Assembly (NCBI GenBank): GCA_022072445.1
Contig: JAJVHV010000010.1
Location: 154,407-218,406 of the forward strand
Direction: 5' to 3'
DNA from: Phycisphaerae bacterium
Lineage (GTDB): Bacteria > Planctomycetota > Phycisphaerae > UBA1845 > Fen-1342
Length of the DNA: 64,000 nucleotides
The translations under genes and the position numbers were made by a program. The notes beneath the pieces were generated by a model. That model worked only from the letters and a program-made list of their open reading frames with translations, did no database searches and was not told where the DNA came from. This document shows positions 8,867 to 17,116 of the stretch, one piece after another (the first letter of the stretch is position 1; each line of letters begins with the position of its first letter).

Positions 8867-9298
8867 TCAGTTCGAGGCCGCGGCGACTTCGTTTTCATCG
8901 GCCGGCAGCACGCCGTTCTTGCGGAGCTTCTGCTTCAGGTCGGCGACCGCCGCCCGGATCGAGTCCTCCGCCAGCACGCTGCAGTGGATTTTCACCGGCG
9001 GGAGGGCCAGTTCCTTGACGATCTCGGTGTTCTTGATTTCGAGCGCCTCGTCGAGTTTGCGGCCCTTGAGCCACTCGGTGGCCAGCGAGCTGGAGGCGAT
9101 CGCCGATCCGCAGCCGAAGGTTTTGAACTTGGCGTCGACGATGTTCAGGTCTTCATCGACCTCGATCTGGATGCGCATGACGTCGCCGCACTCGGGCGCG
9201 CCGACGATGCCCGTCCCGACGCGGTCGCTGTTCTTGTCCAGCGTGCCGACGTTGCGGGGGCGTTCATAGTGTTCGACGACCTTGTCGCTGTATGCCAT
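8867..9298 (-). CDS. iscU: Iron-sulfur cluster scaffold IscU
   Basis: 143 residues. The three cluster cysteines are C37 (PECGD), C63 (FGCGS) and C106 (HCSVLAED). The chaperone-recognition motif LPPVK is at residues 99-103, the same numbering as in E. coli IscU, which directly supports a working HscA/HscB pair. It receives sulfur from IscS and assembles [2Fe-2S]/[4Fe-4S] clusters. Good ribosome-binding site (AGAGGAG). Confidence 0.97.
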   Translation of the reverse strand: MAYSDKVVEHYERPRNVGTLDKNSDRVGTGIVGAPECGDVMRIQIEVDEDLNIVDAKFKTFGCGSAIASSSLATEWLKGRKLDEALEIKNTEIVKELALPPVKIHCSVLAEDSIRAAVADLKQKLRKNGVLPADENEVAAASN

Positions 9299-9403
9299 GT
9301 TCGCTTATCTCCTCTACGGCCGTACGCTTCGCCGCGCCGCCGTCATGTTCCTGCGGTTCCTTCTCACTTTCTCACATTCTCACATTCCCATCATCACACT
9401 GTC

Positions 9404-10615
9404 TCAATGGTGCGCCCACTCGACCTTCGAGAGATCGACACCGTCCTTGGCCATTTCGTAGAGCGGGCTCATCCCGCGCAGGTGATTCACGGCCCTGGCG
9501 ACGCGCTCGATCGTATAGTCGATCTCCTCGATCGTGTTGAAGCGCGAGACCGAGAAGCGGATGCTGCTGTGCGCCAACTCGTCGCCCACGCCGAGCGCCT
9601 TGAGCACGTAGCTCGGCTCCAGCGACGCGCTGGTGCAGGCCGAGCCGCTCGACACCGCGATGTCGTTGAAGCCCATCATCATGCTCTCGCCCTCCACGTA
9701 GGCGAACGAGAGATTGAGGTTGTTGGGCGTGCGCTGCGTCGGGTGCCCGTTCAGGTACACCTCGTCGAGCCGGCTCTCCAGCCCGCTGCGCAGGCGGTCG
9801 CGCAGCGCCATGAGCTGCTTGGGCTCGGTGTCGCGGTGCTCCCAGCAGATTTCGGCGGCCTTGCCCAGGCCGACGATTCCGGGCACGTTCAGTGTGCCGC
9901 TGCGCATGCCGCGCTCGTGCCCGCCGCCGTGAATCACCGCCTCGCAGCGGACGCGTGGTTTCTTGCGCCGGACGTAGAGCGCGCCCACCCCCTTCGGCCC
10001 GTGGATTTTGTGCGCGCTGCACGTCAGGAGATCGATGCCCATGGCCTCGACGTCGATCGGGACCTTGCCGAACGTCTGGCAGCAGTCGGTGTGGAAAATC
10101 ACGCCGCGCTGCTTGCACAGCCGCCCGATCTCGGCGACCGGCTGAAGCGTGCCGATTTCATTGTTGCCGTGCATGATCGACACCAGGATCGTGTCGTCAG
10201 TCATCGCGTCGCTCAGCTCGTTGAGATCGACGAGCCCGTACTTGTCGACCGGCATGATCGTCACGCGATAACCGTGCTGCTCGAGGTACTTGCACGGGTC
10301 GATCACGGCCTTGTGCTCGGTCACCTGCGTGATGACGTGCTTGCCCTTTTCGGCGTACATCGCGGCGATACCCTTGATCGCGATGTTGTTCCCCTCGGTC
10401 GCGCCGCTGGTGAAGATGATTTCCTTCGAATCGGCCCCGATCACCCGCGCCACCTGCCCGCGGGCCGCCTCGACGGCTTCCTCGGCCTCCCAGCCATAGT
10501 GATGACTGCGCGAGGCCGCGTTGCCGAACTTCTCGCAGAAGAAGGGCAGCATCGCGTCCAGAACCGCCGGGTCGACGCGCGTGGTCGCGTTGTTGTCAAG
10601 ATAAATGGACCGCAT
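9404..10615 (-). CDS. iscS: Cysteine desulfurase IscS
   Basis: 403 residues, typical length. A PLP enzyme that releases sulfur from cysteine as a persulfide: the PLP lysine is K203 ([10 protein letters not shown]), the catalytic cysteine C327 ([10 protein letters not shown]) and the PLP-stacking histidine H101 (TEHK). The long mobile loop around C327 marks the IscS group rather than SufS. Overlaps the 3' end of iscR by 20 bases, with GAGGAC before the ATG. Confidence 0.96.
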   Translation of the reverse strand: MRSIYLDNNATTRVDPAVLDAMLPFFCEKFGNAASRSHHYGWEAEEAVEAARGQVARVIGADSKEIIFTSGATEGNNIAIKGIAAMYAEKGKHVITQVTEHKAVIDPCKYLEQHGYRVTIMPVDKYGLVDLNELSDAMTDDTILVSIMHGNNEIGTLQPVAEIGRLCKQRGVIFHTDCCQTFGKVPIDVEAMGIDLLTCSAHKIHGPKGVGALYVRRKKPRVRCEAVIHGGGHERGMRSGTLNVPGIVGLGKAAEICWEHRDTEPKQLMALRDRLRSGLESRLDEVYLNGHPTQRTPNNLNLSFAYVEGESMMMGFNDIAVSSGSACTSASLEPSYVLKALGVGDELAHSSIRFSVSRFNTIEEIDYTIERVARAVNHLRGMSPLYEMAKDGVDLSKVEWAHH

Positions 10616-11075
10616 GTCCTCGCACCTCGTTGGTCAACTGATGGTAGACCCCGTCCGCCGTCGACGCGTCCGTCGCGATGTCGGCGATCGTGATCGCATC
10701 CAGAAACGTCCGCAGCTTCTCGTGCACGCGCAGCATCGGCGCGCGAACCTGGCAACTGCCACGCAGCTCGCAGCTCTCCACAGCCGCCGGATGATCCACG
10801 CAGCGAACCAGCCGCACGGGTCCCTCGATCGCGTCGACGACGTCGTGCAGCGAAATCTGGTCGGCGGCTCGCGCCAGGGCATAGCCGCCGCGGGCACCGC
10901 GCACCGACCGCACCAGCCCGCGCTGCGTGAGCGTCTTGAGAACGTTCATCAGCAGCGTCAGCGGCATGCAGTGTCGGCTGGCGATCTCGCGCGCGCTGCC
11001 CAGCTCGCCGTCGCGACGGGCCAGTTCGCAGAGTGCGATCACGCCGTACTCAGTTTTTCGCGTCAGCGCCAGCAC
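10596..11075 (-). CDS. iscR: Rrf2-family Fe-S regulator IscR
   Basis: Winged-helix Rrf2 protein that senses the Fe-S state and represses the isc operon. From the GTG at 11075 it has 159 residues, with cluster cysteines C92, C102 and C108. C92 matches E. coli numbering, but the spacing of the other two is looser. I prefer this GTG, preceded by CGGAG at 6 bases, over the ATG at 11102, because a -10-like TATATC lies directly against that ATG and would leave no room for a transcript start. First gene of the operon. Confidence 0.88.
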   Translation of the reverse strand: MLALTRKTEYGVIALCELARRDGELGSAREIASRHCMPLTLLMNVLKTLTQRGLVRSVRGARGGYALARAADQISLHDVVDAIEGPVRLVRCVDHPAAVESCELRGSCQVRAPMLRVHEKLRTFLDAITIADIATDASTADGVYHQLTNEVRGHAVHLS

Positions 11076-11103
11076 GGTTGGCTCCGATACAAGCTGCACC
11101 ATG

Positions 11104-11132
11104 GATATAGCACAGATTCAGTCCCATTTCAA
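11104..11132 (-). promoter_or_regulatory. Predicted isc operon promoter
   Basis: On the minus strand TTGAAA (11132-11127), a 17-base spacer and TATATC (11109-11104) make a near-consensus sigma-70 promoter, the best in the window. The transcript would begin about 25 bases before the GTG start of iscR. An IscR operator probably overlaps but I could not define one. Confidence 0.65.
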
Positions 11133-11170
11133 GCCCGAAAATCATCCGTGCGCGATTTCGGAGATATGTT

Positions 11171-12091
11171 CTAGGATACAATCCCATCGATCGCGCCGGC
11201 GAGCAATTCGCGCGGGTTCGTGGTGGGCGTGACCAACTCGTCAAACAGGGCCGATATCGCCGCAAACTCAGCCGCCGCATGGCGTACCATCACCGGGGTC
11301 GAGTTCTTGTCGAGCTTCAGCCGTTCCGAAAACAATGCGAATCGCGCGGCATTGTGCGTGCAGCCAGGCGCGGCGCCGAACGTGAGTCCGCCGGCGACGA
11401 CGGCGATCGATTCAAGACCGGCCATGTCGGATTGTGGCGCTTTGAGTGAATGATGAACCGCGATCGGTCGGGTGAGTGACGGCGGGAGGCCCCAGGAATC
11501 GAGCACTTTCGCGGCGGCGTCGGGATGGTTGTAGCCGAACTCGGACGTTTCCCACGCGAACAGCGCATTGTGATCGACCACGTCACCCGCGACGTGCGGC
11601 GCGTAGCGGTCCGGAAACGCCGTTGCCAGCAGCGGCACGCCCACGTCCTGAAGCAGGCCGACCAGGAATGCCTTGGAGTAATCGATGTCGCCGGCGATGC
11701 GGGCCGCGTGCCGCGCGAGCGAGGCGCGCAAGACGGCGTCGCGCCACAGGATGCCGACGTCGACGCCGGCGCGTTTCCACGACTTGAAGGGCGCGGTCAA
11801 CTGCACGGCCAGGCAGATCACCTTCAGATAGTCGAGGCCGAGCACGACGGCGGCGCGGTCGATCGAATCGACCTGCCGCCGCTGGCCATAGGCCGAGCTG
11901 TTCGCCAGCTTCAGCAGTCGCGCGCAAAGCGAGGGATCGACACCCATGACGGCGGCGATGTCACGCACCGAGACGGTGGGGTCGTCGATCATCTGAAGCA
12001 GCACGAGGGCGACTTTCGGCGGTGAGGGCAGCTCTACGTCCTGAAAGATGCTGGCGACGTCGGCTGTACCCGTGTTTTCCGCCACGCTCAT
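11171..12091 (-). CDS. HDOD domain protein
   Basis: 306 residues, almost entirely one HDOD domain (residues about 20-215), an HD-related output or sensing module without the full HD catalytic pair. Such proteins act in signalling, often with two-component or c-di-GMP circuits. No receiver or output domain is attached. AGGGGA sits 7-8 bases before the ATG. It ends about 36 bases before the isc promoter, so read-through is possible. Its role is unknown. Confidence 0.82.
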   Translation of the reverse strand: MSVAENTGTADVASIFQDVELPSPPKVALVLLQMIDDPTVSVRDIAAVMGVDPSLCARLLKLANSSAYGQRRQVDSIDRAAVVLGLDYLKVICLAVQLTAPFKSWKRAGVDVGILWRDAVLRASLARHAARIAGDIDYSKAFLVGLLQDVGVPLLATAFPDRYAPHVAGDVVDHNALFAWETSEFGYNHPDAAAKVLDSWGLPPSLTRPIAVHHSLKAPQSDMAGLESIAVVAGGLTFGAAPGCTHNAARFALFSERLKLDKNSTPVMVRHAAAEFAAISALFDELVTPTTNPRELLAGAIDGIVS

Positions 12092-12158
12092 CGTGTAGTC
12101 CCCTGCGGCGTCATGCGGCAGACTGCTGCGTTGGTTATCGACGCGCAGTGGTTGAAGC

Positions 12159-14009
12159 TTACGTAGACGACTGAAGCCATTTCGGCAGCGTCGTCGTCAG
12201 GGCCGGCCAGTAAGTTATCAGGAGTACGCCGATAAACTGGACGACCAGGATGGGGAAGGCGGCGCGGGTGACTTCGGGAATGGAACGTCCGAATCGGTAG
12301 GAGGAGAGGAAGAGGTTCATGCCGACGGGCGGGGTCAGATAACCGAGCTCCAGGTTGGCCAGGAAGATGATGCCGAGGTGCAGCGGGTCGATGTTGAATG
12401 CGACGCCGATCGGGATGATGAGCGGCACCACGACAACGATGGCGGAGTAGATGTCCATCAGGCAGCCGACCACGAGCAGAAAGAGGTTCAACATCAACAG
12501 GAACACGAGCGGCGATCGGACCGAGCCGACGACCCACGCCACCATCTGGTCGGGCACCTGCGCGTAGATCAGATAATTCGTGAAGCCCTGCGCGACTCCC
12601 AGAATCAGCAACACACCGCCAATCACCAGGCCGCACTCGACAAAGACGCGCGGCAGATCGCGATGCGGCGAGAGATCGCGGTTCAGCAGCGTCTGACTCA
12701 AGACGGCGTAGAGCGCCGTGACCGCGGCGGCTTCGACGGGCGTGGCGAATCCGCCGAAGAGCGACACCAGGCAGACGACGGGAAGTACGAGCTCCCACTT
12801 CGCGGCCCAGACGGCGGCGCAGGCTTCGCGGACTCGGAAGGGCGGGCGGTGCGATGTGCCGCGTGGCCCCAGCCAGATACCGAGCAGCGTGGTGAGCAGC
12901 AGCAGCACGACGCCAGGCAGGGCGGCGGCGAGGAAGACGTCTTCGATCGGGTGCTGGGCGATGATGGCGTAGAGGATGAGTGGCAGGCAGGGCGGGAAGA
13001 GCATTCCGAGCGAGCCGGCGCCCGTGAGCAGGCCGAGTGCGGCGCGATCGGAAAAGCCGGCACCGGTCAACACGGGCAGCAGCAATCCGCCGAGTGCCAG
13101 GATGGTGACGCCGGAAGCGCCGGTGAACGAAGTGAAGAACGCGCAGACCAGCACGGTGATGATCGCGGGGCCGCCGCGGATGGCTCCGAAAAGGGCGGTG
13201 AACACGCGTACGAGGCGGGCGGACGCGCCGCCTTCAGCCAGGACGTAGCCGGCGAGCGTGAAGAGCGGGACGGTGGGCAGCGACGGGCTGATGACGAGGC
13301 GATAGTGATCGACGGCGATGGAGGCGATGGGCGAACCTTCGCCCCAGAAGAGGATCAGCGCGGCGCCGCCCAGGACGGTGAAGATCGGCGCACCGAGGAT
13401 CGTCGCGAGCAACAGCAGACCGAACGCGGGCCAGACGAGTCGCGCGGGCGCGATCGGCGACCACCAGGCCAGCGCGAGCAGGGCGGCGGCGGCGAGCAGG
13501 GCGACGCCGCGCGGCGGCCAGCGCGTGCCCGCGTGCCAGATGATGCGCAGAGCCACGAGGCCGAAGCCGACGGGTAGCGCCAATTGCAGAAACCAGACCG
13601 GCACGCCGTAGGCGATGATCTTTCCGACTTCGTATTCGTCGCGGACGAGCAGCGCGCTGCCGAGGCAGAGCGCGGTGCTGATGGCTGCCGCGGCCGACGC
13701 GGACGCGACGCGCGCTACGCTGGCGGGCCAGCCCTTCGGGAAAAACTGTGCGGCGGCGAGGGAGAGCAGGCGATTCTCGCGTGCGGCGATGGCGCCGCCG
13801 ACGAGTCCGACGATCAGTGTGCCGTGCTGGACGAATGTGGAGGAGGCGGCGACACCGACGTGAAATGCCCTTCGCAGGACGATTTCGAGCAGCGGCAGGA
13901 TGACCATCGCGGCGAGGGCGAAGACGGCGACGCCGTTTTCGGCGAGGTTGAGCGCTGCGCGTGCGCCGCGCAGCTTGGGGTGCGGTGTGCGCGGCGGCAT
14001 CTCGCTCAC
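12159..14009 (-). CDS. TRAP transporter, fused small (DctQ) and large (DctM) subunits
   Basis: 616 residues from a GTG at 14009 with AAGGAG 10 bases upstream. A longer frame continues upstream only because a 21-bp repeat array has no stops. Residues about 20-165 form the four-helix DctQ module and about 190-610 the large DctM module with many membrane helices and GASGVTILALGGLLLP. TRAP systems import carboxylates or similar acids using an ion gradient with a periplasmic DctP protein. No dctP lies nearby, so the ligand is unknown. Confidence 0.87.
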   Translation of the reverse strand: MSEMPPRTPHPKLRGARAALNLAENGVAVFALAAMVILPLLEIVLRRAFHVGVAASSTFVQHGTLIVGLVGGAIAARENRLLSLAAAQFFPKGWPASVARVASASAAAAISTALCLGSALLVRDEYEVGKIIAYGVPVWFLQLALPVGFGLVALRIIWHAGTRWPPRGVALLAAAALLALAWWSPIAPARLVWPAFGLLLLATILGAPIFTVLGGAALILFWGEGSPIASIAVDHYRLVISPSLPTVPLFTLAGYVLAEGGASARLVRVFTALFGAIRGGPAIITVLVCAFFTSFTGASGVTILALGGLLLPVLTGAGFSDRAALGLLTGAGSLGMLFPPCLPLILYAIIAQHPIEDVFLAAALPGVVLLLLTTLLGIWLGPRGTSHRPPFRVREACAAVWAAKWELVLPVVCLVSLFGGFATPVEAAAVTALYAVLSQTLLNRDLSPHRDLPRVFVECGLVIGGVLLILGVAQGFTNYLIYAQVPDQMVAWVVGSVRSPLVFLLMLNLFLLVVGCLMDIYSAIVVVVPLIIPIGVAFNIDPLHLGIIFLANLELGYLTPPVGMNLFLSSYRFGRSIPEVTRAAFPILVVQFIGVLLITYWPALTTTLPKWLQSST

Positions 14010-14186
14010 GTGCGGTCGGCTCCTTCCGGTGGCCGGCCCGGCGGGGTCGGCGCGGCGCGATTCTACGGCGGCGGGGGCGGGTGCGGGAACCGAGCCGCGC
14101 GCGTCAGCAAGCGGTTTCCTGGTCGAGCCGGAGTGCGAGCGGCGGTCGGAGGGTCCGCGCGCGGGGCTGAGAAACCGCTCCCTTAC

Positions 14187-14354
14187 GGTCGCGGCTCGGA
14201 CAGGCACGGTCGCGGCTCGGGCAGACGCGGTCGCGGCTCGGACAGGCACGGTCGCGGCTCGGGCAGACGCGGTCGCGGCTCGGACAGGCACGGTCGCGGC
14301 TCGGGCAGACGCGGTCGCGGCTCGGACAGGCACGGTCGCGGCTCGGACAGGCAC
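14187..14354. repeat. Tandem array of eight 21-bp units
   Basis: Eight contiguous 21-base units beginning GGTCGCGGCTCGG and alternating mainly between ends ACAGGCAC and GCAGACGC, so the higher-order unit is 42 bp. Degenerate units continue to about 14415. The length is a multiple of three and free of stops in most frames, producing misleading long reading frames. It lies upstream of the TRAP gene and grows out of a dispersed repeat at 14175-14197. Confidence 0.92.
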
Positions 14355-14436
14355 GGTCGCGGCGCGATCGCGCTGCCGCGGCTCGGACAGGCGCGGGCGC
14401 GGCTCGGACAGGTGGGCGAGGCACGTGCTGGAAAAC

Positions 14437-16323
14437 TCACGGAGGCGTCACGCCCACGGCGCCGGCGGCGGGCTTGTGACTTCCGCCCACGCTGTCGGCC
14501 GCAACGACGTTCAGCGTGACGGCGGTGCCGCCGTAGGTGATGCTCCAGCGGCGGTCCGCGGGCAGTCGCGGCAAGACCTTTGCGTCAAATTCGCCATCGA
14601 CGAGCAGCGTGGTCAGGATGGTGAAGCTATCGCCGATGGCGGGTGCGAAGCCGCCCACGAGCGAGACGCGGAGCGTGCCGCCGAGCGTCGCGACGCCGGT
14701 GACGACGAGCTGGTCGTGCTGCGTGCCGGGGGTTGTGCCGGCGATTTCGATGCGGAGCGTACCTGCGGCCGTCTGCGTGTATTGACCGGCGATGATGTTG
14801 TCGGCGATGGCGAGCGTTCCGACGCCCAGGCCGGGCCGCAGCTCGCCGCCGTCGATCAGCACCTTTCCCATGACGCTGCCGTCGCCCTCGAGGACTCCAC
14901 CCTCGATGCGCATGGGACCGCTGCCCGGGTAAACGGCGATGTCGCCGCCGGCGAGTCGCGTGACGCCTGCGGTCTGCGTGAAGGAGGTGAAGTCGAGCAC
15001 GCCGGTCTCGGCGGAGACCAGACCGGCGTTGTCAAACAGCACTTCGATCTTGGATGTTCCCGCGCCAGCGCTCTTGTGGAGTTCACCGGCGTTGTGGAAG
15101 GGTCCGATGCCGGCGCAGCAGGTCGCGAGCACGCCGACGTCGGCGACGACATTGAGCACGCCGCCAGCGAGGTTCGACAGTTCGCCGGGCCCCATGTAAA
15201 TGTCGCCGCCCGACCAATTGAGCTCGCCGGCATTGTGCAGCGTTCCGAAGGCCAGAGACTTGCCGTCGCTCGTGCTGATGCTCGCGACACAGCCGGCCTC
15301 GAGCGTGACCAGCGGCGCCGGCAAGGTGTTGCCGATGGTTCCGCTCCGCCAGTCAAACGTGTCGGTGACGCGCAGCTCGCCGTCGCCGGAGATCGCGCCG
15401 CCGCTCAGCTCGAAGTTCGGGATGCTCACCGACCCGCCGCCGGCGCGCTGGAGTATGTGCAGCCATGGAATGCGTACGAGCCCGGCGCCGGTGATCGTCG
15501 CGCCATCAAGCAGCGTGTGCGAGAGTTCGAGCACGGCGCCGGCTTCGACGTTGAATGCGCCGTCGCTGGCGCCCGTCACGTCCTTGAGGCGCAGCGTGCC
15601 GACCTGAACGTCGACGCTGCCGCTGTTGTTGAACGGCACGCCGTCGAACGTCAGCGTCCCCGCGCCGGCGGATTTCACGAACGTGCCGAGGTTGTTGAAG
15701 ATGCCGGTGCTCGTGCCGCCCGGGTTGGGGACGAAGAGTGCGTCGGCCTGGGCGTCGAATGTGGCTCCGTCGAGGATATTGAAAACGGAATCGGTAAACG
15801 CACTGTTCTGGAAGTACATCGTCCCGCCGCCGGTCTGCGTGCAGGTCGAGCCAGTGCCGACGTTGAGCGTGGCGAGCAGCGACTTGCCTTCGGTGCCGCG
15901 AATTTCCATGTGCGCCCCGCCGACGGCGTCGACGTTGAACACGCCGCGCACCAGCGCGCCGCCTTCCCAGATAAACGTGCCGCCGAGCGTGCCGACGGTA
16001 TGGACGCCAAGTTGCGTCATGCCTGGTTTGAGCGTGAAGACGCCGTAGCTTTCCAGCTCGTTCACCTCGGCGAAGCCTTCGAGGAAGACGGTGTAGCTGG
16101 CGAGCGAGGTGAAGTCGTCGGGTCCGGGAAAGGCGCCCGAGCAACTGCCTTCGAAGGTTATGGCGTGCCAATTGTTCTTGAACTGATTGCCGCCGACGTC
16201 GCAACAATGATACCAACTGTCGGTGGCGCAGCTTCCGAGCCAGTAGGCGTCGGCGTGGGCGGCGCCGGCGCTGGCGGCGGCGGCAATCAGCGAGCTCAGC
16301 AGGCGAATCGTACGCGTGTTCAT
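14437..16323 (-). CDS. Secreted beta-helix / autotransporter-type repeat protein
   Basis: 628 residues from the ATG at 16323, with GGAGGAG 7 bases upstream. An N-terminal signal peptide (about 1-25, ending AGAAHA) is followed by many short strands such as GGVLEGDGSV, HNAGELNWSGGDI and FNNLGTF, typical of right-handed beta-helix proteins with autotransporter-associated repeats. The terminal part (GTLRIEIAGTTPGTQHD and following) is the domain that often closes these proteins. No autotransporter barrel or PEP-CTERM sorting signal is visible. Probable surface or envelope protein of unknown target. Confidence 0.82.
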   Translation of the reverse strand: MNTRTIRLLSSLIAAAASAGAAHADAYWLGSCATDSWYHCCDVGGNQFKNNWHAITFEGSCSGAFPGPDDFTSLASYTVFLEGFAEVNELESYGVFTLKPGMTQLGVHTVGTLGGTFIWEGGALVRGVFNVDAVGGAHMEIRGTEGKSLLATLNVGTGSTCTQTGGGTMYFQNSAFTDSVFNILDGATFDAQADALFVPNPGGTSTGIFNNLGTFVKSAGAGTLTFDGVPFNNSGSVDVQVGTLRLKDVTGASDGAFNVEAGAVLELSHTLLDGATITGAGLVRIPWLHILQRAGGGSVSIPNFELSGGAISGDGELRVTDTFDWRSGTIGNTLPAPLVTLEAGCVASISTSDGKSLAFGTLHNAGELNWSGGDIYMGPGELSNLAGGVLNVVADVGVLATCCAGIGPFHNAGELHKSAGAGTSKIEVLFDNAGLVSAETGVLDFTSFTQTAGVTRLAGGDIAVYPGSGPMRIEGGVLEGDGSVMGKVLIDGGELRPGLGVGTLAIADNIIAGQYTQTAAGTLRIEIAGTTPGTQHDQLVVTGVATLGGTLRVSLVGGFAPAIGDSFTILTTLLVDGEFDAKVLPRLPADRRWSITYGGTAVTLNVVAADSVGGSHKPAAGAVGVTPP

Positions 16324-16355
16324 GGTTTGACTCCTCCGAAGGCCGGTCGACTCCT

Positions 16356-16385
16356 CCGCTTCCTCACGGTCGCGGCTCTGGCCGG
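16356..16385. repeat. Dispersed ACGGTCGCGGCTC repeat, copy 3
   Basis: Copy of the repeat at 4246-4274 and 14175-14197, located just upstream of the beta-helix gene on its promoter side. It contains CCGCTTCCTCACGG then TCGCGGCTCTGGCCGG. Confidence 0.7.
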
Positions 16386-16537
16386 ACGACGGCCTTCGGA
16401 TGTGTCTCGCTGGCGCGGGTGAGTTCTTACACGCTCCAGCCAGATATTTCCGAGAATTGTGCCGCGGGCGGGTTTCGTTGCCGCCGCGCGGTCTCAGTCG
16501 TATCGTATGCCGGCAGGACATCCCGGACCGCAGGCCC

Positions 16538-17116
16538 ATGGAAAAAACGCAGACCACGCTGCTGGTGCGGCTGTGCGATCGGTCGGATCAGGCCGCGTGG
16601 CGGACGTTCGACGAGCTTTATCGGCCGTTGATGTGGTCGTATGCGCGGGCGCGCGGCCTGGAGGGCGCCGATGCGGACGACGTCGTTCAGCAGTGCGTGA
16701 CCGCGGTGCTGGAGCAGATCGGGGATTATCAGCACCGGGCCAGCTTCAAGAGTTGGTTGCGGGCCATCGTCGAGCACAAGATCGTCGATCTGATTCGGAG
16801 CCGGCGGCGCGAGGTGCCCGCCGGCAGTGACGTGCAGCGCGTGGCCGCGGACGCGACCTGCAGCCCGGACGAGCTATGGGACCGGCAGTGGTCGCTGGCG
16901 CATCTGCGGCACTGCGCCGAAGTCGTGCGGCGCGAAGTCGCCGAATCCACGTATGCCGCGTTCGCGGGTTATGCCCTGGAAGGGCGCGAGGCGTCGGCGG
17001 TGGCGGCGGAGCTGGGGCTGACGGTGAACCAGGTGTATGTGGCCAAGCATCGCGTCGTGGAGCGCATTCGAGCGCTGATGCTCGAGCTGAGCGGCGAAGC
17101 GGATATCGGGCTGTGA
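16538..17116 (+). CDS. ECF-type RNA polymerase sigma factor
   Basis: 192 residues. Region 2 (about 20-90, with YRPLMWSYARARGLEGADADDVVQ) binds core polymerase and the -10 element. Region 4 (about 130-180, with helix-turn-helix AVAAELGLTVNQVYVAKHRV) binds the -35 element. Start chosen at MEKTQTTLL. A longer in-frame extension upstream is not conserved-looking. Its stop codon overlaps the start of the following kinase gene by four bases (GTGA), a pairing common in planctomycetes that suggests the kinase controls this sigma factor. Confidence 0.88.
   Translation: MEKTQTTLLVRLCDRSDQAAWRTFDELYRPLMWSYARARGLEGADADDVVQQCVTAVLEQIGDYQHRASFKSWLRAIVEHKIVDLIRSRRREVPAGSDVQRVAADATCSPDELWDRQWSLAHLRHCAEVVRREVAESTYAAFAGYALEGREASAVAAELGLTVNQVYVAKHRVVERIRALMLELSGEADIGL

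Noticed and set aside
14187..14354. CRISPR array.
   Set aside because: The 21-base units are contiguous, with no unique spacers, and no cas genes are nearby.
13900..16422. An 840-codon plus-strand frame across the 21-bp array and opposite the beta-helix gene.
   Set aside because: It is kept open by the repeat and by GC bias. The opposite strand has a signal peptide, a strong ribosome-binding site and repeat structure typical of a real protein.
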